Shown here one piece after another: positions 49,701-59,312 of a stretch of 64,000 bases of DNA (the stretch's first letter is position 1; each line of letters starts with the position of its first letter). The DNA comes from Penicillus capitatus (lineage: Eukaryota; Chlorophyta). Both the position numbers and the translations under genes were made by a program. The notes below the pieces were generated by a model. That model made no database searches, was not told the origin of the DNA, and was given only the letters and a program-made list of their open reading frames with translations. The DNA lies in NCBI GenBank assembly GCA_965649825.1, contig OZ287696.1, positions 620,001 to 684,000 on the forward strand, read 5' to 3'.

Positions 49701-50426
49701 GTGATCCAGCAGCACGTTTATTATTTCCACGTTCCCATTTGCTGCTGCAGCATGCAGGGGATGGTTGAACTCCTGCACAGGCAAACGCTGTTCAGCCTGC
49801 ACGAGGCATAAGCAGGTTCTTGTACTGACCTCTTTGTCTCCCTTAGCATTGGGATCTGCTCCCAGACCGAGCAGCACCTCAACGAGTTCGATCTCGTCCG
49901 TTCTCACAGCCTCGTGTAAACTTGTGCTTGTCTCCTGAAACACATTGCCTGTGATTTTCGGGGAAACTATCACAATTCACTACATGGACATGAGCGTTTA
50001 TTTTTGCTAAACTCGGGTCGGCTTTCGCTGCTGAGCACGATATGTCCGCATTAGTTGTTTTCGACGACGTTTTCAGATTGTCCTCTATTGCCAAGGAGCG
50101 AAAAGAGGCTCGACAGTGTATGGTGTTGAGTCCTTCAATGTGGCAGAGAGTCGGGCGTGACAGGTTCACAGGTTCTCTTTGTTTGGTGTCTCCACGGCTT
50201 TCTACGTGTGCAAATTGTTTGAGTCAGGCAGCAACGCCTTGTCGACTTACCACTCTCCAAAGCTGAAGTGCTGCTAGTTCTGGCAAGGCCACGAAAAACG
50301 GAACTCTCAGTCCTTCTCTCGGCCTGTGGAACAGCGCTCTGTGAAAATATCAGTTCTGTTGAAGTTTACTCTTTCGCTAGAACGATCGCCGCGCGCGCAA
50401 CGGAAAAGCTGAATGTATCGACGCAT
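46722..50426 (-). CDS. Ankyrin-repeat protein with C-terminal U-box (copy 2)
   Basis: Paralogue of copy 1 with the same order: disordered N-terminus, about two dozen ankyrin repeats (largest exon about 48964-47520), then a C-terminal U-box (DILCCPITLDIMDHPVVAADGHTYERAAITEWI...SPVTQQPL). The ATG at 50426 (MRRYIQLFRCARGD) is inferred through a 35-nt intron (donor GTAAAC) and further introns of about 46-50 nt, so the 5' end is less certain than the rest. GC is higher here than in copy 1. Probable ubiquitin ligase; substrate unknown. Confidence 0.85.
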
Positions 50427-50914
50427 GTCTAGAAACAAGAAAGGTTGACAGCTACACGCGTTCACATCGCAGTAAAAGTGACTGTGTCGGTTATATGCAC
50501 GGAGATGTGATAGGTCCATGGATGGACAGACTTGCAAACAAACAGTCCTTTAACGAACGTGAATGTCTCGACGGAAGAAAGAAGTTTCCGCAGAGCAAGA
50601 ACGGTGAGATAGCACTACAACTCGTATCTCTGTCGGTCACTCTCAAGAGCGTCATTAAATCGTTCTCTTGGTACGTTTCAATCAATACAAAAGTAGTTAA
50701 TGAGGAAGAGAGATTTATAGCTGACTCGGTGCGTAAGTGGCCACAAACAGGACCTGTGCAGACATGACTGACTACATATTCTTCAGCTTGTTCCGAGACT
50801 GTCATATTAGCAGCCATATGGGTGTTGGTTCGCTTTGTATAGCTCGATTTGTTGCTTCACGACGAGGCTTGGAATAAGGGTTTCGACGGAAAGAGAATTT
50901 TGGTCTCAGGCGAC

Positions 50915-51794
50915 CTATTGGAGATCGTGTAAGCGCTTTAGAAAAGTCAGAATCAAGACACGCGAAGACGAATTTGATGATAACATTCTCAAAGTTAGAA
51001 TCAGGAAAATGAGTTAGTTACGGGAAGAATGCCGTCCTAATATACCCCAGGTAGTTAAAAATTAATATCAACCTTCAGTCCTAACAGTAGTGATATTCAA
51101 GCCACGTTCAGCAACCATCACTCGACGATTGTCCAAGTGATGTAACGTAAAGCACACTCGGCTTTGCTGAGAGGGTTGTGTTCAATTCCCGACGGGACAT
51201 GGAGAGTTACGTCATTCACTCCCGCAGCGGCTCGTGTCTGAGGGTAACGTAGTCCCGCCCTCAGTGACGGCTGGGACCTCCACTTATACCCTTCTCCCGA
51301 TGGCAGCCTTTGTGCCTTGGGAGGCCAGATCGTTGGAAAGTCTATACACCAACGCGACGACAAGGGATTCGACTGCGATTACCTTACAACCAAAGGTAGG
51401 TGTGAACTTCGGCTTGACTGCCGAGTCCGGACCTGATGGAAACCGCACAGGGAAACTCCATCCGCAATGTATAATTACACAGTTAGACGGATAAGACAGA
51501 ACAGTTCCCGTGTAATATACTCAGAATGACGTCAGTCCTCTCTCGTGCCATCGTCGTGCATGATGGACCTCTCGCGCAACGAACGTCACAGTAGAGACGA
51601 CGATTGCAAAGGATCTTCCGCGAGTAGAACAAGAATCTTATCCTATATCACTCGATGATTATTTCGAAGGCAGGTCGGAGGCTGACATCCGTTGCGTTCG
51701 AGCTCGATGGTCAGAGCGCCGTGGTGGTTATTTAGAAGACCCGACCGTTCCTACCTAATAGCTAATAAAAAAGGTTTGACTGAGAAGTCCTTGC
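50915..51794. mobile_element. 880-bp insertion flanked by 5-bp direct repeat GCGAC
   Basis: Alignment with copy 2 shows foreign sequence here. It is bounded by GCGAC at 50910-50914 and GCGAC at 51795-51799, consistent with a 5-bp target-site duplication. No long terminal direct or inverted repeats were seen and no transposase or RT frame. A weak tRNA B-box-like stretch (GTGTTCAATTCCCGAC) lies near 51178-51193. The class is unknown. Confidence 0.55.
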
Positions 51795-52117
51795 GCGACT
51801 TGCCATGTTTTCGGGTCCACTCAGTGATAACTGCTCGTTCGTATCTATAACCATCAGTGGCCAAGGCTAGATCCTTTATGACGTTGAGTATGATTGGACA
51901 TCAGAATATATCCTTAATAATGATCGTCACGTATATGGGCGAACACTGCATCGCTTCGTTAATGGCTGCTGCAGTCGATGCTCACTGTGGAAGGTTCACT
52001 GAGCTTGATAAGTTAGTTGGCTTTGTGCTCTTCTTTTTCGTTGCAAGACAGGCGACGACTTCTGCGCAGAGGTTGGTTAGCATTGTGTGCAAGGCTATTT
52101 GAATTGGTTCGTCCGAG

Positions 52118-52272
52118 TGTCGCGTTGTCGGTTGACGACGAAGGCTTATAGCTTACAGAAGACTGTTGAATCGTTAACAATACGGCTTATATACGCGTCG
52201 AACGTACGCAAACGTCCTATCAACGCGTCTCCGTTCGTCAGCTGCACGAAGGTGGACAGCTGTCCGCTGACA
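52118..52272 (-). repeat. TRIM 3' LTR (155 bp)
   Basis: Identical base for base to 52741-52895. TGT...ACA ends; contains the TATA box complement at 52186-52193. Confidence 0.93.
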
Positions 52273-52740
52273 TGGGCCCACCCCCTTTCCGCTGTGCAGG
52301 CTCCGAATGGCGTGAAAGGAACGCATCTCGCAACGACCGGGACATCATCAGGCTGGCCAGGAGTCGAGCCATGGGCCATCGCGCTCCCACGGCTTCTCCC
52401 TCTGCGGCCCGCTCACCGCAGCTCTGTGGCTCTTACGTCTCTGATACTTCGGCACTGACACGGGAAGTACGAACCAACTCTCACAGCGACAACACGTCCG
52501 TGGTGACTCAGATATGAAACGAAAACACAGACAAAGCGCAGCAACGGTGAACGCAAACAACGACAAATGCACAACAGCACGCTATCGCAGCGTGAAACTG
52601 AAACTCAGCAACTCGGACGATGAAACGAACTCCAGACTGCAAGTGACAGGTGAAACGCTGTCACCACGGACGTGTCTGGGAAAGTCTTCAGTCTTCGATG
52701 ACGGGATTCTATCGCCGGAATCTTTGCAGCTCCGAAACCA

Positions 52741-52895
52741 TGTCGCGTTGTCGGTTGACGACGAAGGCTTATAGCTTACAGAAGACTGTTGAATCGTTAA
52801 CAATACGGCTTATATACGCGTCGAACGTACGCAAACGTCCTATCAACGCGTCTCCGTTCGTCAGCTGCACGAAGGTGGACAGCTGTCCGCTGACA
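52741..52895 (-). repeat. TRIM 5' LTR (155 bp)
   Basis: Identical base for base to 52118-52272. In the minus orientation it is the upstream LTR and the likely promoter (TATATAAG, complement of 52809-52816). Confidence 0.93.
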
Positions 52896-53030
52896 CCGAG
52901 GAACAAATCTGTCCGATCATCTACCAGGAGTTTCACGACGATTCTGTCACCGAGCGGGTCGGACGCAAGATGTAAACAGCGGAAGATTTTACACAGTGTT
53001 CGGAGCAAGGTCCTGAATGTTTAGAATGCG

Positions 53031-53651
53031 TCATTAAGTATGCGCGCGGTGACAAGACGTCCTTATGCGGGTGATTCAGCATGCTGCCAAAACTACAAAA
53101 AAGAGCCCTTTGGCCCGCATGACAAGACAGGCAGCGCCCCCTCGCACGCCTGATCCCCACAGAACAAGACAGTTGTCACATCGCCAGGCGACAGATTCAA
53201 ACGTCCAATCGCACAACATCGCAATGGAAACAGGGGTGTGAATCAGATAACACCCCGTCTTTGGCATATGGTGAGTGCAATAAATGCAAGTTATTCTTCG
53301 TAGATGTCCGGATTTTTTTAAACAAGCTAAACCCATGATATAAGATTCTAAATGAGCGAGAATCCTTAATTTGAATTCATAAAATTAAATGACTTCGAAA
53401 TCGATGATTGTTCATGTCAAGGTATACAGCCACAAACACGCGGATGATTAAAGAGAAGCGGAGTTCCTACAGCGGACGTGTTTAAGTATCCCGATGTTGA
53501 TGGAACCCGGAAGGGGATAGCTGTCCAGCAAGTACCACAGCAAAGCTAACAGCTGTCCCTTCACAGTTCGATCGACGCGATCAAGGAAAAATAAAGTAAT
53601 CCTCGCTTTCTAGAAATACGAGTCTCGTAAAGCACATAAAAAGCACAGTAT
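53031..53651. other. Non-coding gap
   Basis: No supported gene. AT-rich part at 53330-53400. Includes the 3' flank of the NACHT gene. Confidence 0.5.
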
Positions 53652-56600
53652 CTACTTCCGCGTCACACGAGTTGTAGAATCGCTCTGAAACTTTGTTTTC
53701 AATTGATCAGAAGTTTTTTTTGTTTTGAGGTATTTCATTAATCTGGGAAATCTACAAGCGACTTCTTTCTTTAAATGTTGAAAAAAACACGCAAGGTCTC
53801 TTCTATCCCAAGTTCCAATTTCTTCAGAAGTGATACCATGCAATGTCATGGAAACCTTTTCATCTTTAGTTGGAATACTCAGTGAAAATGAACTCCTAAC
53901 GAAGATGACCCAAAAACCGCTTTTACATGGAGAAAACGAGATTGCTAAAGGAATAATCTGATTAAGGTTTATAGTATCAAAGGCCGTTGCGGCCGTTAGT
54001 CTTACCTCGGAATCTTCATCGCCGCAACCCCTCACCAACATCCACACAAGATCACCGGCGAAATGAGGCGCCGCCTCAACTACCCGTCCGACGGCTTCCA
54101 TAGCATTCCCACGCACCCACGATTCTTCATCGTCGCAACCCCTCACCAGCATCCGCTGAAGGTCACCGGCGAACTCAGGCGCCGCCCTAACGACCCGTCC
54201 GACGGCTAGCATCGCATTTCCACGTACCCACGAGTCTTCGTCGACGCAACTAGTTGCCAGCTTCAAAAGAAAGCTGCCCGCAAGTTGCGGCGACGACCAG
54301 ACGGCTCGTCCGACAGCTTCCATCGCATTTCCACGTACCGATGAATCTTCGTCGTCGCAACCCTTCACCAGCATCGGCAGAAGGTCGCAGGTAAGCTGTG
54401 GTGCGGACACGACGACCCGTCCGACGGCTAGCATCGCATTCCAACGTACCGACGAGTCGTCGTCGTCGCAACCCATCATCAACATCGACAGAAGGTCACC
54501 AGCGAGCCGCGGTGCCGCTCCGGCCACCCGTCCTACCGCTTTCATCGCATTCCAACGTACCCATCGGTCTTCGTCACCGCAACCTCCTGCCATTAGCGGC
54601 AGAAAGTCGCAGGCGAGCTGCGTCGCTGACACAACGGCCCGTCCGACTGCTTCCAACGCATTCCGGCGTACCGACGGGTTTTCGTCGCCGCAACCACTAA
54701 CCAAGATTGGTCGAAGGTCGCCGGCGAGCTGTGGCGCCGACTCGACAACCCGTCCGACTGCTTCGATCGCATTACGACGGACCGACGAGTCTTCGTCGCC
54801 GCAACCACTCATCAGCATCGGCAGAATGTCGCCGACCAGCTGCGGCGCCTCTCCGACCACCCGTCCGACTGCTTCCATCGCATTACGACGGACCGACGAG
54901 TTTTCGTCTCCGCAAACCCTTGCCAACATTGAAAGATGGTCACCGGCTAGCTGCGGCGCCCTTCCGTCCACCCATCCAATGGTTTGAATCGCATTCCCAC
55001 GTACCCACGGGTCTTCGTCACCGCAATCCTTTACCAGCACCGATAAAAGTTCGCCGGCGAGCTGTGGCGCCGACTCGACAACCCGTCCGACGGCTTCCAT
55101 TGCATTCCAACGTACCGACAAGTTTTCGTCGCCACAACCCGTCACCAGCATCGGCAGAAGGGCACTAGCGAGTTGCGGTGCGGACACGACGGTCCGTCCG
55201 ACGGCTTCCATAGCATTCCAACGTACCGCCAAGTCTTCATCACGGCAACCCCGTACCAGCATCGGCAGAAGATTGCCAGCGACCTGCGGCATTTCGGTTA
55301 CAATACATTCAAACCTCCTTATGCATTCTTCTGCGTTGCACCACTCTTCGACATTCTTAATTAGTTGCACGAGTAATTGGATTATGCTATTCATGTGTTT
55401 TGGAGAATGCTTTGCAAGATTAAGCACACTCTTGACGTTGTCCCTTGTCTTCCATGTTAAGTCTTGGGAACTTGCCAACATTTGTTTTGCTTTATCCGTG
55501 ATATTATCCAGGATTCTAGGAAATTGTTCCAAAACACAAATGCACTTCTTAAGCTTTCCAACCACAACTTGACGAACTAGGACATCGTCCATGGTGCTAC
55601 TCAGGAGCTCTCGGGCACCGTTGACAATGTCGATCGCCTCTTCATCTTTGACTAAGGCCCGAGTGTCTGATTTGTTTGCTTCTTCTAATGTCGCCTCAAG
55701 AACTTGCATTCTCAACAAAAAGTGCTGTATCCCCAGAACCTCGACGGGTTTGTCGTCGACAATCGAAAGCATCTTCTGTAAAGCGTGTTTGCCTAAGTCG
55801 TGTGCAAAGGCATGCATGGCGAAGGATAATGTCAGAGCATGCTTCTGATTGTACTTTCCTTCTTGGATGAAATCGAGCGCTTTAGTTTCCTCATCCGATC
55901 CTCCCCTTCGCAGGGTTTTCGCGATATATCTTCCAGCAAAATACTCTTGGAACGTCAAGTGAGTAAACTGATACTTCCGACCCTCTAGTACGAGCAACAG
56001 GAGGCCGCTTTCTTTGAAAGTTCCAGCTGCGTCCGTAGACGTTGCATACTCAGTAACGAGTCTCGGAGGGATGAGAATCAGTCCACTGCGGAAAGTTTCG
56101 AAGGCAATTCTCTCCAGATCATCAAAAAGATCGCATCTCTTGATGTTCCTCGCCGCCGGTTTCTCCTTGAACCTCTCCCAGACGTAGTTTGCCATGTCAT
56201 TGTATATCTGAAAGATGCTCGCTCTCTTTCCTCGTTCTTCCGTTGCGGTGCCGTGGTCGTTTGACAGGGAACACAAGATGTGCGCCGTCACCGGAATGTG
56301 CGCCATCTCCCACATGGCGGTTGAGCTCTGGAGGGATTCGATAAGCTTCGGAGCTTGATCGTCTTTCAGTTCACTCTCTATGTAATCTCGCAACTGCTCG
56401 TCGTTGAATCCGAGACACTCCACTTGAACGTCGACCCGCGTTTCGACCTTTCTCATGTTGTAGGGGCGTGAGAGGAACAAGACCTTGCACGAACGCTCCC
56501 AGATGGTGGACACGATCTCCCTTGCGTTGTCATTCGCCTCGTCCAGTCCGTCGACCACAAGCAGCGTTGAAGGACTATCGAGGCCATCTTCTATTTGGAG

Positions 56601-58701
56601 GGCCAAGTCTTCGTACTCCGAAGTGCGTTTTCTCTTGGAGAAACATATTCGAGATATCGCTTCTTCAAGACTCGTCCACTGTTGTCCCTTGGACTCGGCA
56701 CTATTCAAAACTCTCACCGGCACCACGTAAACGGCGTTGAACTCTCGTGCCATTTCTCTCAACGCCCATTTGTGCGCGATGACTTTTGTGATGCACGTCT
56801 TTCCGGATCCGGGGTTTCCGTAGATGAGGACTCTTCGCACTTCGCTTTCCGGATCTCCGGGTTTGAGAGATCTTCGCTTGAACAAGTCGTCGAGAGCAAT
56901 GGGCTTTGTGACCTTCGTCCTCTGCTCGTAGTATTCTTTGGCTTGATCCCTTCCGCGGTCCGATGGCCTTCCCTCTCTCGCTTCCACTCCCTGGACAGCT
57001 TCGTCCGTACCATCTCTTGCTTTGATTCCTCGCTCTTCGACAACCTCCTCGTAGATAACGACATGGTGCTTCATGTCTTTGACGTGTTTGCGAGATCTTT
57101 CCTCGAACAGAGAGGCCACCTTCAAGAAGAAGACACTCGTTCACTTGAACTAGCTCCTTCTTGGATGTTACCGTTGCAAAGTCGTCTTTTATATACGTTC
57201 TCCTTAGATCCTCTCTGTTCGAATTTATCACAGCCGGTGGAACATATCCCATGTCTCTGCCAATCTCGGTGCACAAATTCTTGCATTCCTCCTGTAATGC
57301 TTGCGAGATTTCAGTTCGATGTCTGCCTTCCATGTCTTTTGCTTTCATCAATTCCGTCAATTCCTTTGAGGCGCCACTCCTGCATGATTCGTACAAGACC
57401 CTAAGCGCTTCTTTGGTCTCTTCGTTGCATTCGGTTATTGCATCGGTGTGTCGTAAGACATCTGACAGTGCGACCAGGATATCATCATCATCGATCCACC
57501 ATCCGTCCACAGCTTGTTGTGCTGTCAGTTCTGTCAACTTCAATGCGATGTCTCTGCGGACGTGCTCAGGTGATCCCTTGTTCACAAGAACACCCAACTC
57601 TTGGATGATGCCGAATCTCAATGCCTTTAAGTCTTCTCTGTCTCTCGTCGTTCGTTGTTTCTCTATTGCTGCGCGATATGCTAAGTCAAAATGCTCAAGA
57701 TCCATTTCGGTTTTCGACGCAGCTAGCCTTGCGGCTATCAGAGTTCGAAACGAATCGAACCACGTTTTTCTCGACACCCCGATGCCGACAAAATAGGCTT
57801 GGCTTTTTTCGCACGCATCGGCGATGGCCGCGGGATCGATATCACACCTTGCCAGATTTCTGAAACAGTGGAAAACGTGGAGGAGTGCATACAGTCCGCA
57901 AGCGACGCATCGCATCGCTTGTGTGAGTTGTGAAGGAACTTCTCTGAGCTCGAGGCGTTCAACTGCCTGCCGAAGAGCCTTGAAATGAAATCTCACAGGG
58001 TAGTAGTCGCACGAAAGCTCTAGTTCATTCTCCTTGGCCGCAATGGCTCGGCAGAGATCTTGCTTTTCCTTTTCTTCGATGTCATTACGATTGGACATGT
58101 AAAGCAGGAAGAAGGTTTGATGTAGTGCCTGAAATGTGGCTTTATGCTTCGCAAAGTTCTTTCTCGTCAACTTCGGCTGTGGCGAAAGGGTATCAAGAAG
58201 CTTCTTTGCCATGTTGACTAGCTGCGCAGTGCCGCCATACGAAGAGGGTTCGGCATGCGTAAGCGTCCTGTAGAGAGCGATAGCCGTGTTCGGTTCGAGG
58301 AACTGTGTTTGGCGGAGACATGAGCAGAGGCCATCGACTAAATCCCCCAGAAGGTCGTCTTCGTGTGTGGAGCAGGACTTGATTTTGGACAATTCTGAGT
58401 ACTCGAGAACGGACTCGAGTCTCAGACATTCTTCGCTTCGTCTGCCATAGTTGCGCAGCCATCCGAAGAGAACGGCCCGTTCGTCATCCGTCGTCTTGTT
58501 GTATGCCGCCACCAGCGACTTGGTGCTGTCGATGTTGTACTTCATCGCGACAGCACGCAGAAGTCTCGGGTCATTACGCTGTCCGACGGTTAAGCGCTTG
58601 GTAGAGGGTCGACCTCCAATGCCCGACGCGGGGACTACGAGTTCACTCGGTCCTTCATCCGGTGCTTGCATATTCGGTCGTAACCTGCACAGACACGGCA
58701 T
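53652..58701 (-). CDS. NACHT-domain STAND NTPase with 12 HEAT repeats (NLR-like)
   Basis: Two exons: 58701-57172 (510 codons) and 57119-53652 (1155 residues plus stop). They join over a 52-nt GT-AG intron at 57171-57120, giving 1665 residues. Residues 1-510 are helical with no recognised domain. The NACHT module follows: Walker A GNPGSGKT at about 611-618, Walker B LLVVDGLDEAND at about 696-703, sensor-like LSRPYN, and a winged-helix region with FTHLTFQEYFAGRYIAKTL, the FxHxxxQEYFAA-type signature of NACHT proteins. A helical linker leads to twelve 37-residue HEAT repeats (pattern LLPMLV.GCGDED.SVR.NAMEAVGRVV..APQLAGD). STAND proteins of this layout sense a ligand and oligomerise in immunity or cell death. 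That role is inferred. No TIR, CARD or death domain was seen. Confidence 0.9.
53985..55320 (-). repeat. Twelve 111-bp tandem HEAT-coding repeats
   Basis: Tandem in-frame 111-bp units inside the NACHT gene. They are closely similar in DNA as well as protein, with a few positions that vary between units: the residue after VR (W, G or R), those after MLV, and those after DED/DEN. The last unit ends about 53985 with a degenerate copy. Confidence 0.9.
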
Positions 58702-59312
58702 AAGGTCGTCCCCGAACGAAACTTAAGAAGCCACTTACTTGCCTTATCACAAAACAAAGTTCGCACAAGACTTCGCAGCAGATACGGTGCGTTGGATATT
58801 CTCATCAACATCTAGGCTCAGATGATGATGGTGCTTGATTTGATACACCTCTCCGGACGCGGTTCAATCGACTACCAAGCAGTTATTGCAAAGCAGTTGT
58901 TATTGCGATTGCGAATTCGTCTCTATCCTTACTAATATGACGATGCGAAAGTTCGAGCAAGTGGATCGCCGATTCGCGAACTATCTAACGACGAAAGCCA
59001 TAAAGATTTGCTGCACCTGATTGACCGCGTCTACCGAGAGTCTCAGGTTTCCATCCTACACGACGGCACTCCTGTGATTCATATTGATACCGGCTCTAAA
59101 GTCGACGACTGTTCTCGCTGATGCCAGTTTTCCTCGACACCATCATGATCGATCCGACGACGTTGCACCAATCGTCGTGCTCAACACGGTAAGTTGAATG
59201 CCATTAAACATCTGAATTCCAGTCGATACAAAACAGTTATCATTTTGTCGACGCGTTCGTTGGCAAACGTCATCGACTTTCTCGGAAAATACGTTCCTCG
59301 AAGTGGTCTCGA
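58702..59312. other. Intergenic, unrecognised short frames
   Basis: About 600 bp between the NACHT and Argonaute genes. A plus-strand frame near 58940-59120 (SPIRELSNDESHKDLLHLIDRVY, TPVIHIDTG) and another near 59220-59310 (TVIILSTRSLANVIDFLGKYVP) look protein-like. They cannot be joined into a gene I recognise; they may be a gene remnant. The NACHT promoter must lie here. Confidence 0.35.

Larger units (their letters stand above)
52118..52895 (-). mobile_element. Terminal-repeat retrotransposon in miniature (TRIM), complete
   Basis: Two identical 155-bp direct repeats (52118-52272 and 52741-52895) begin TGT and end ACA. They flank 468 bp and are bounded by the 5-bp target duplication CCGAG (52113-52117 and 52896-52900). 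Orientation is minus: each LTR then has a TATATAAG box (complement at 52186-52193 and 52809-52816). The base after the 5' LTR starts a primer-binding site (TGGTTTCGGAGCTGC, complement of 52726-52740). The 3' LTR is preceded by a purine-rich tract (GGAAAGGGGGTGGG, complement of 52277-52290). No gag or pol is encoded, so movement would depend on proteins from another element. It sits inside the ankyrin/U-box pseudogene. Confidence 0.92.
50818..53030 (-). pseudogene. Third ankyrin/U-box copy, truncated and split by two insertions
   Basis: Three blocks match copy 2 in order. (1) 50818-50914 encodes the extreme C-terminus (SVETLIPSLVVKQQIELYKAN), with a one-base deletion relative to copy 2. (2) 51795 to about 52117 is the U-box core (CPI, LALATDGYRYERAVITEWT) with stops. 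(3) 52896 to about 53030 is part of the last ankyrin repeat (VVKLLVDDRTDLFLGV). Between 1 and 2 lies an 880-bp insertion, and between 2 and 3 the TRIM element. Upstream ankyrin exons are absent. The stops and shifts make it a pseudogene. Confidence 0.85.

Noticed and set aside
51160-51200. tRNA gene suggested by a B-box-like sequence
   Set aside because: No matching A-box at the right distance and no cloverleaf could be drawn.
52118-52272. Open frame through the 155-bp repeat that appears twice as an identical peptide
   Set aside because: The identical peptide is a by-product of the duplicated LTR, not a conserved protein domain.
52273-52290. TGGGCCCACC after the left LTR as a plus-strand primer-binding site
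   Set aside because: The TATA box and the purine tract both support minus orientation; this stretch reads as the polypurine tract on the minus strand.
53985-55320. Regular repeats that could suggest a CRISPR or satellite array
   Set aside because: Units are 111 bp, lack spacers, and translate in one frame as HEAT repeats continuous with a NACHT protein.
57100-57175. Apparent frameshift between the two halves of the NACHT gene
   Set aside because: A 52-nt GT-AG intron (57171-57120) with a pyrimidine-rich end restores the frame exactly and matches the window's intron size.
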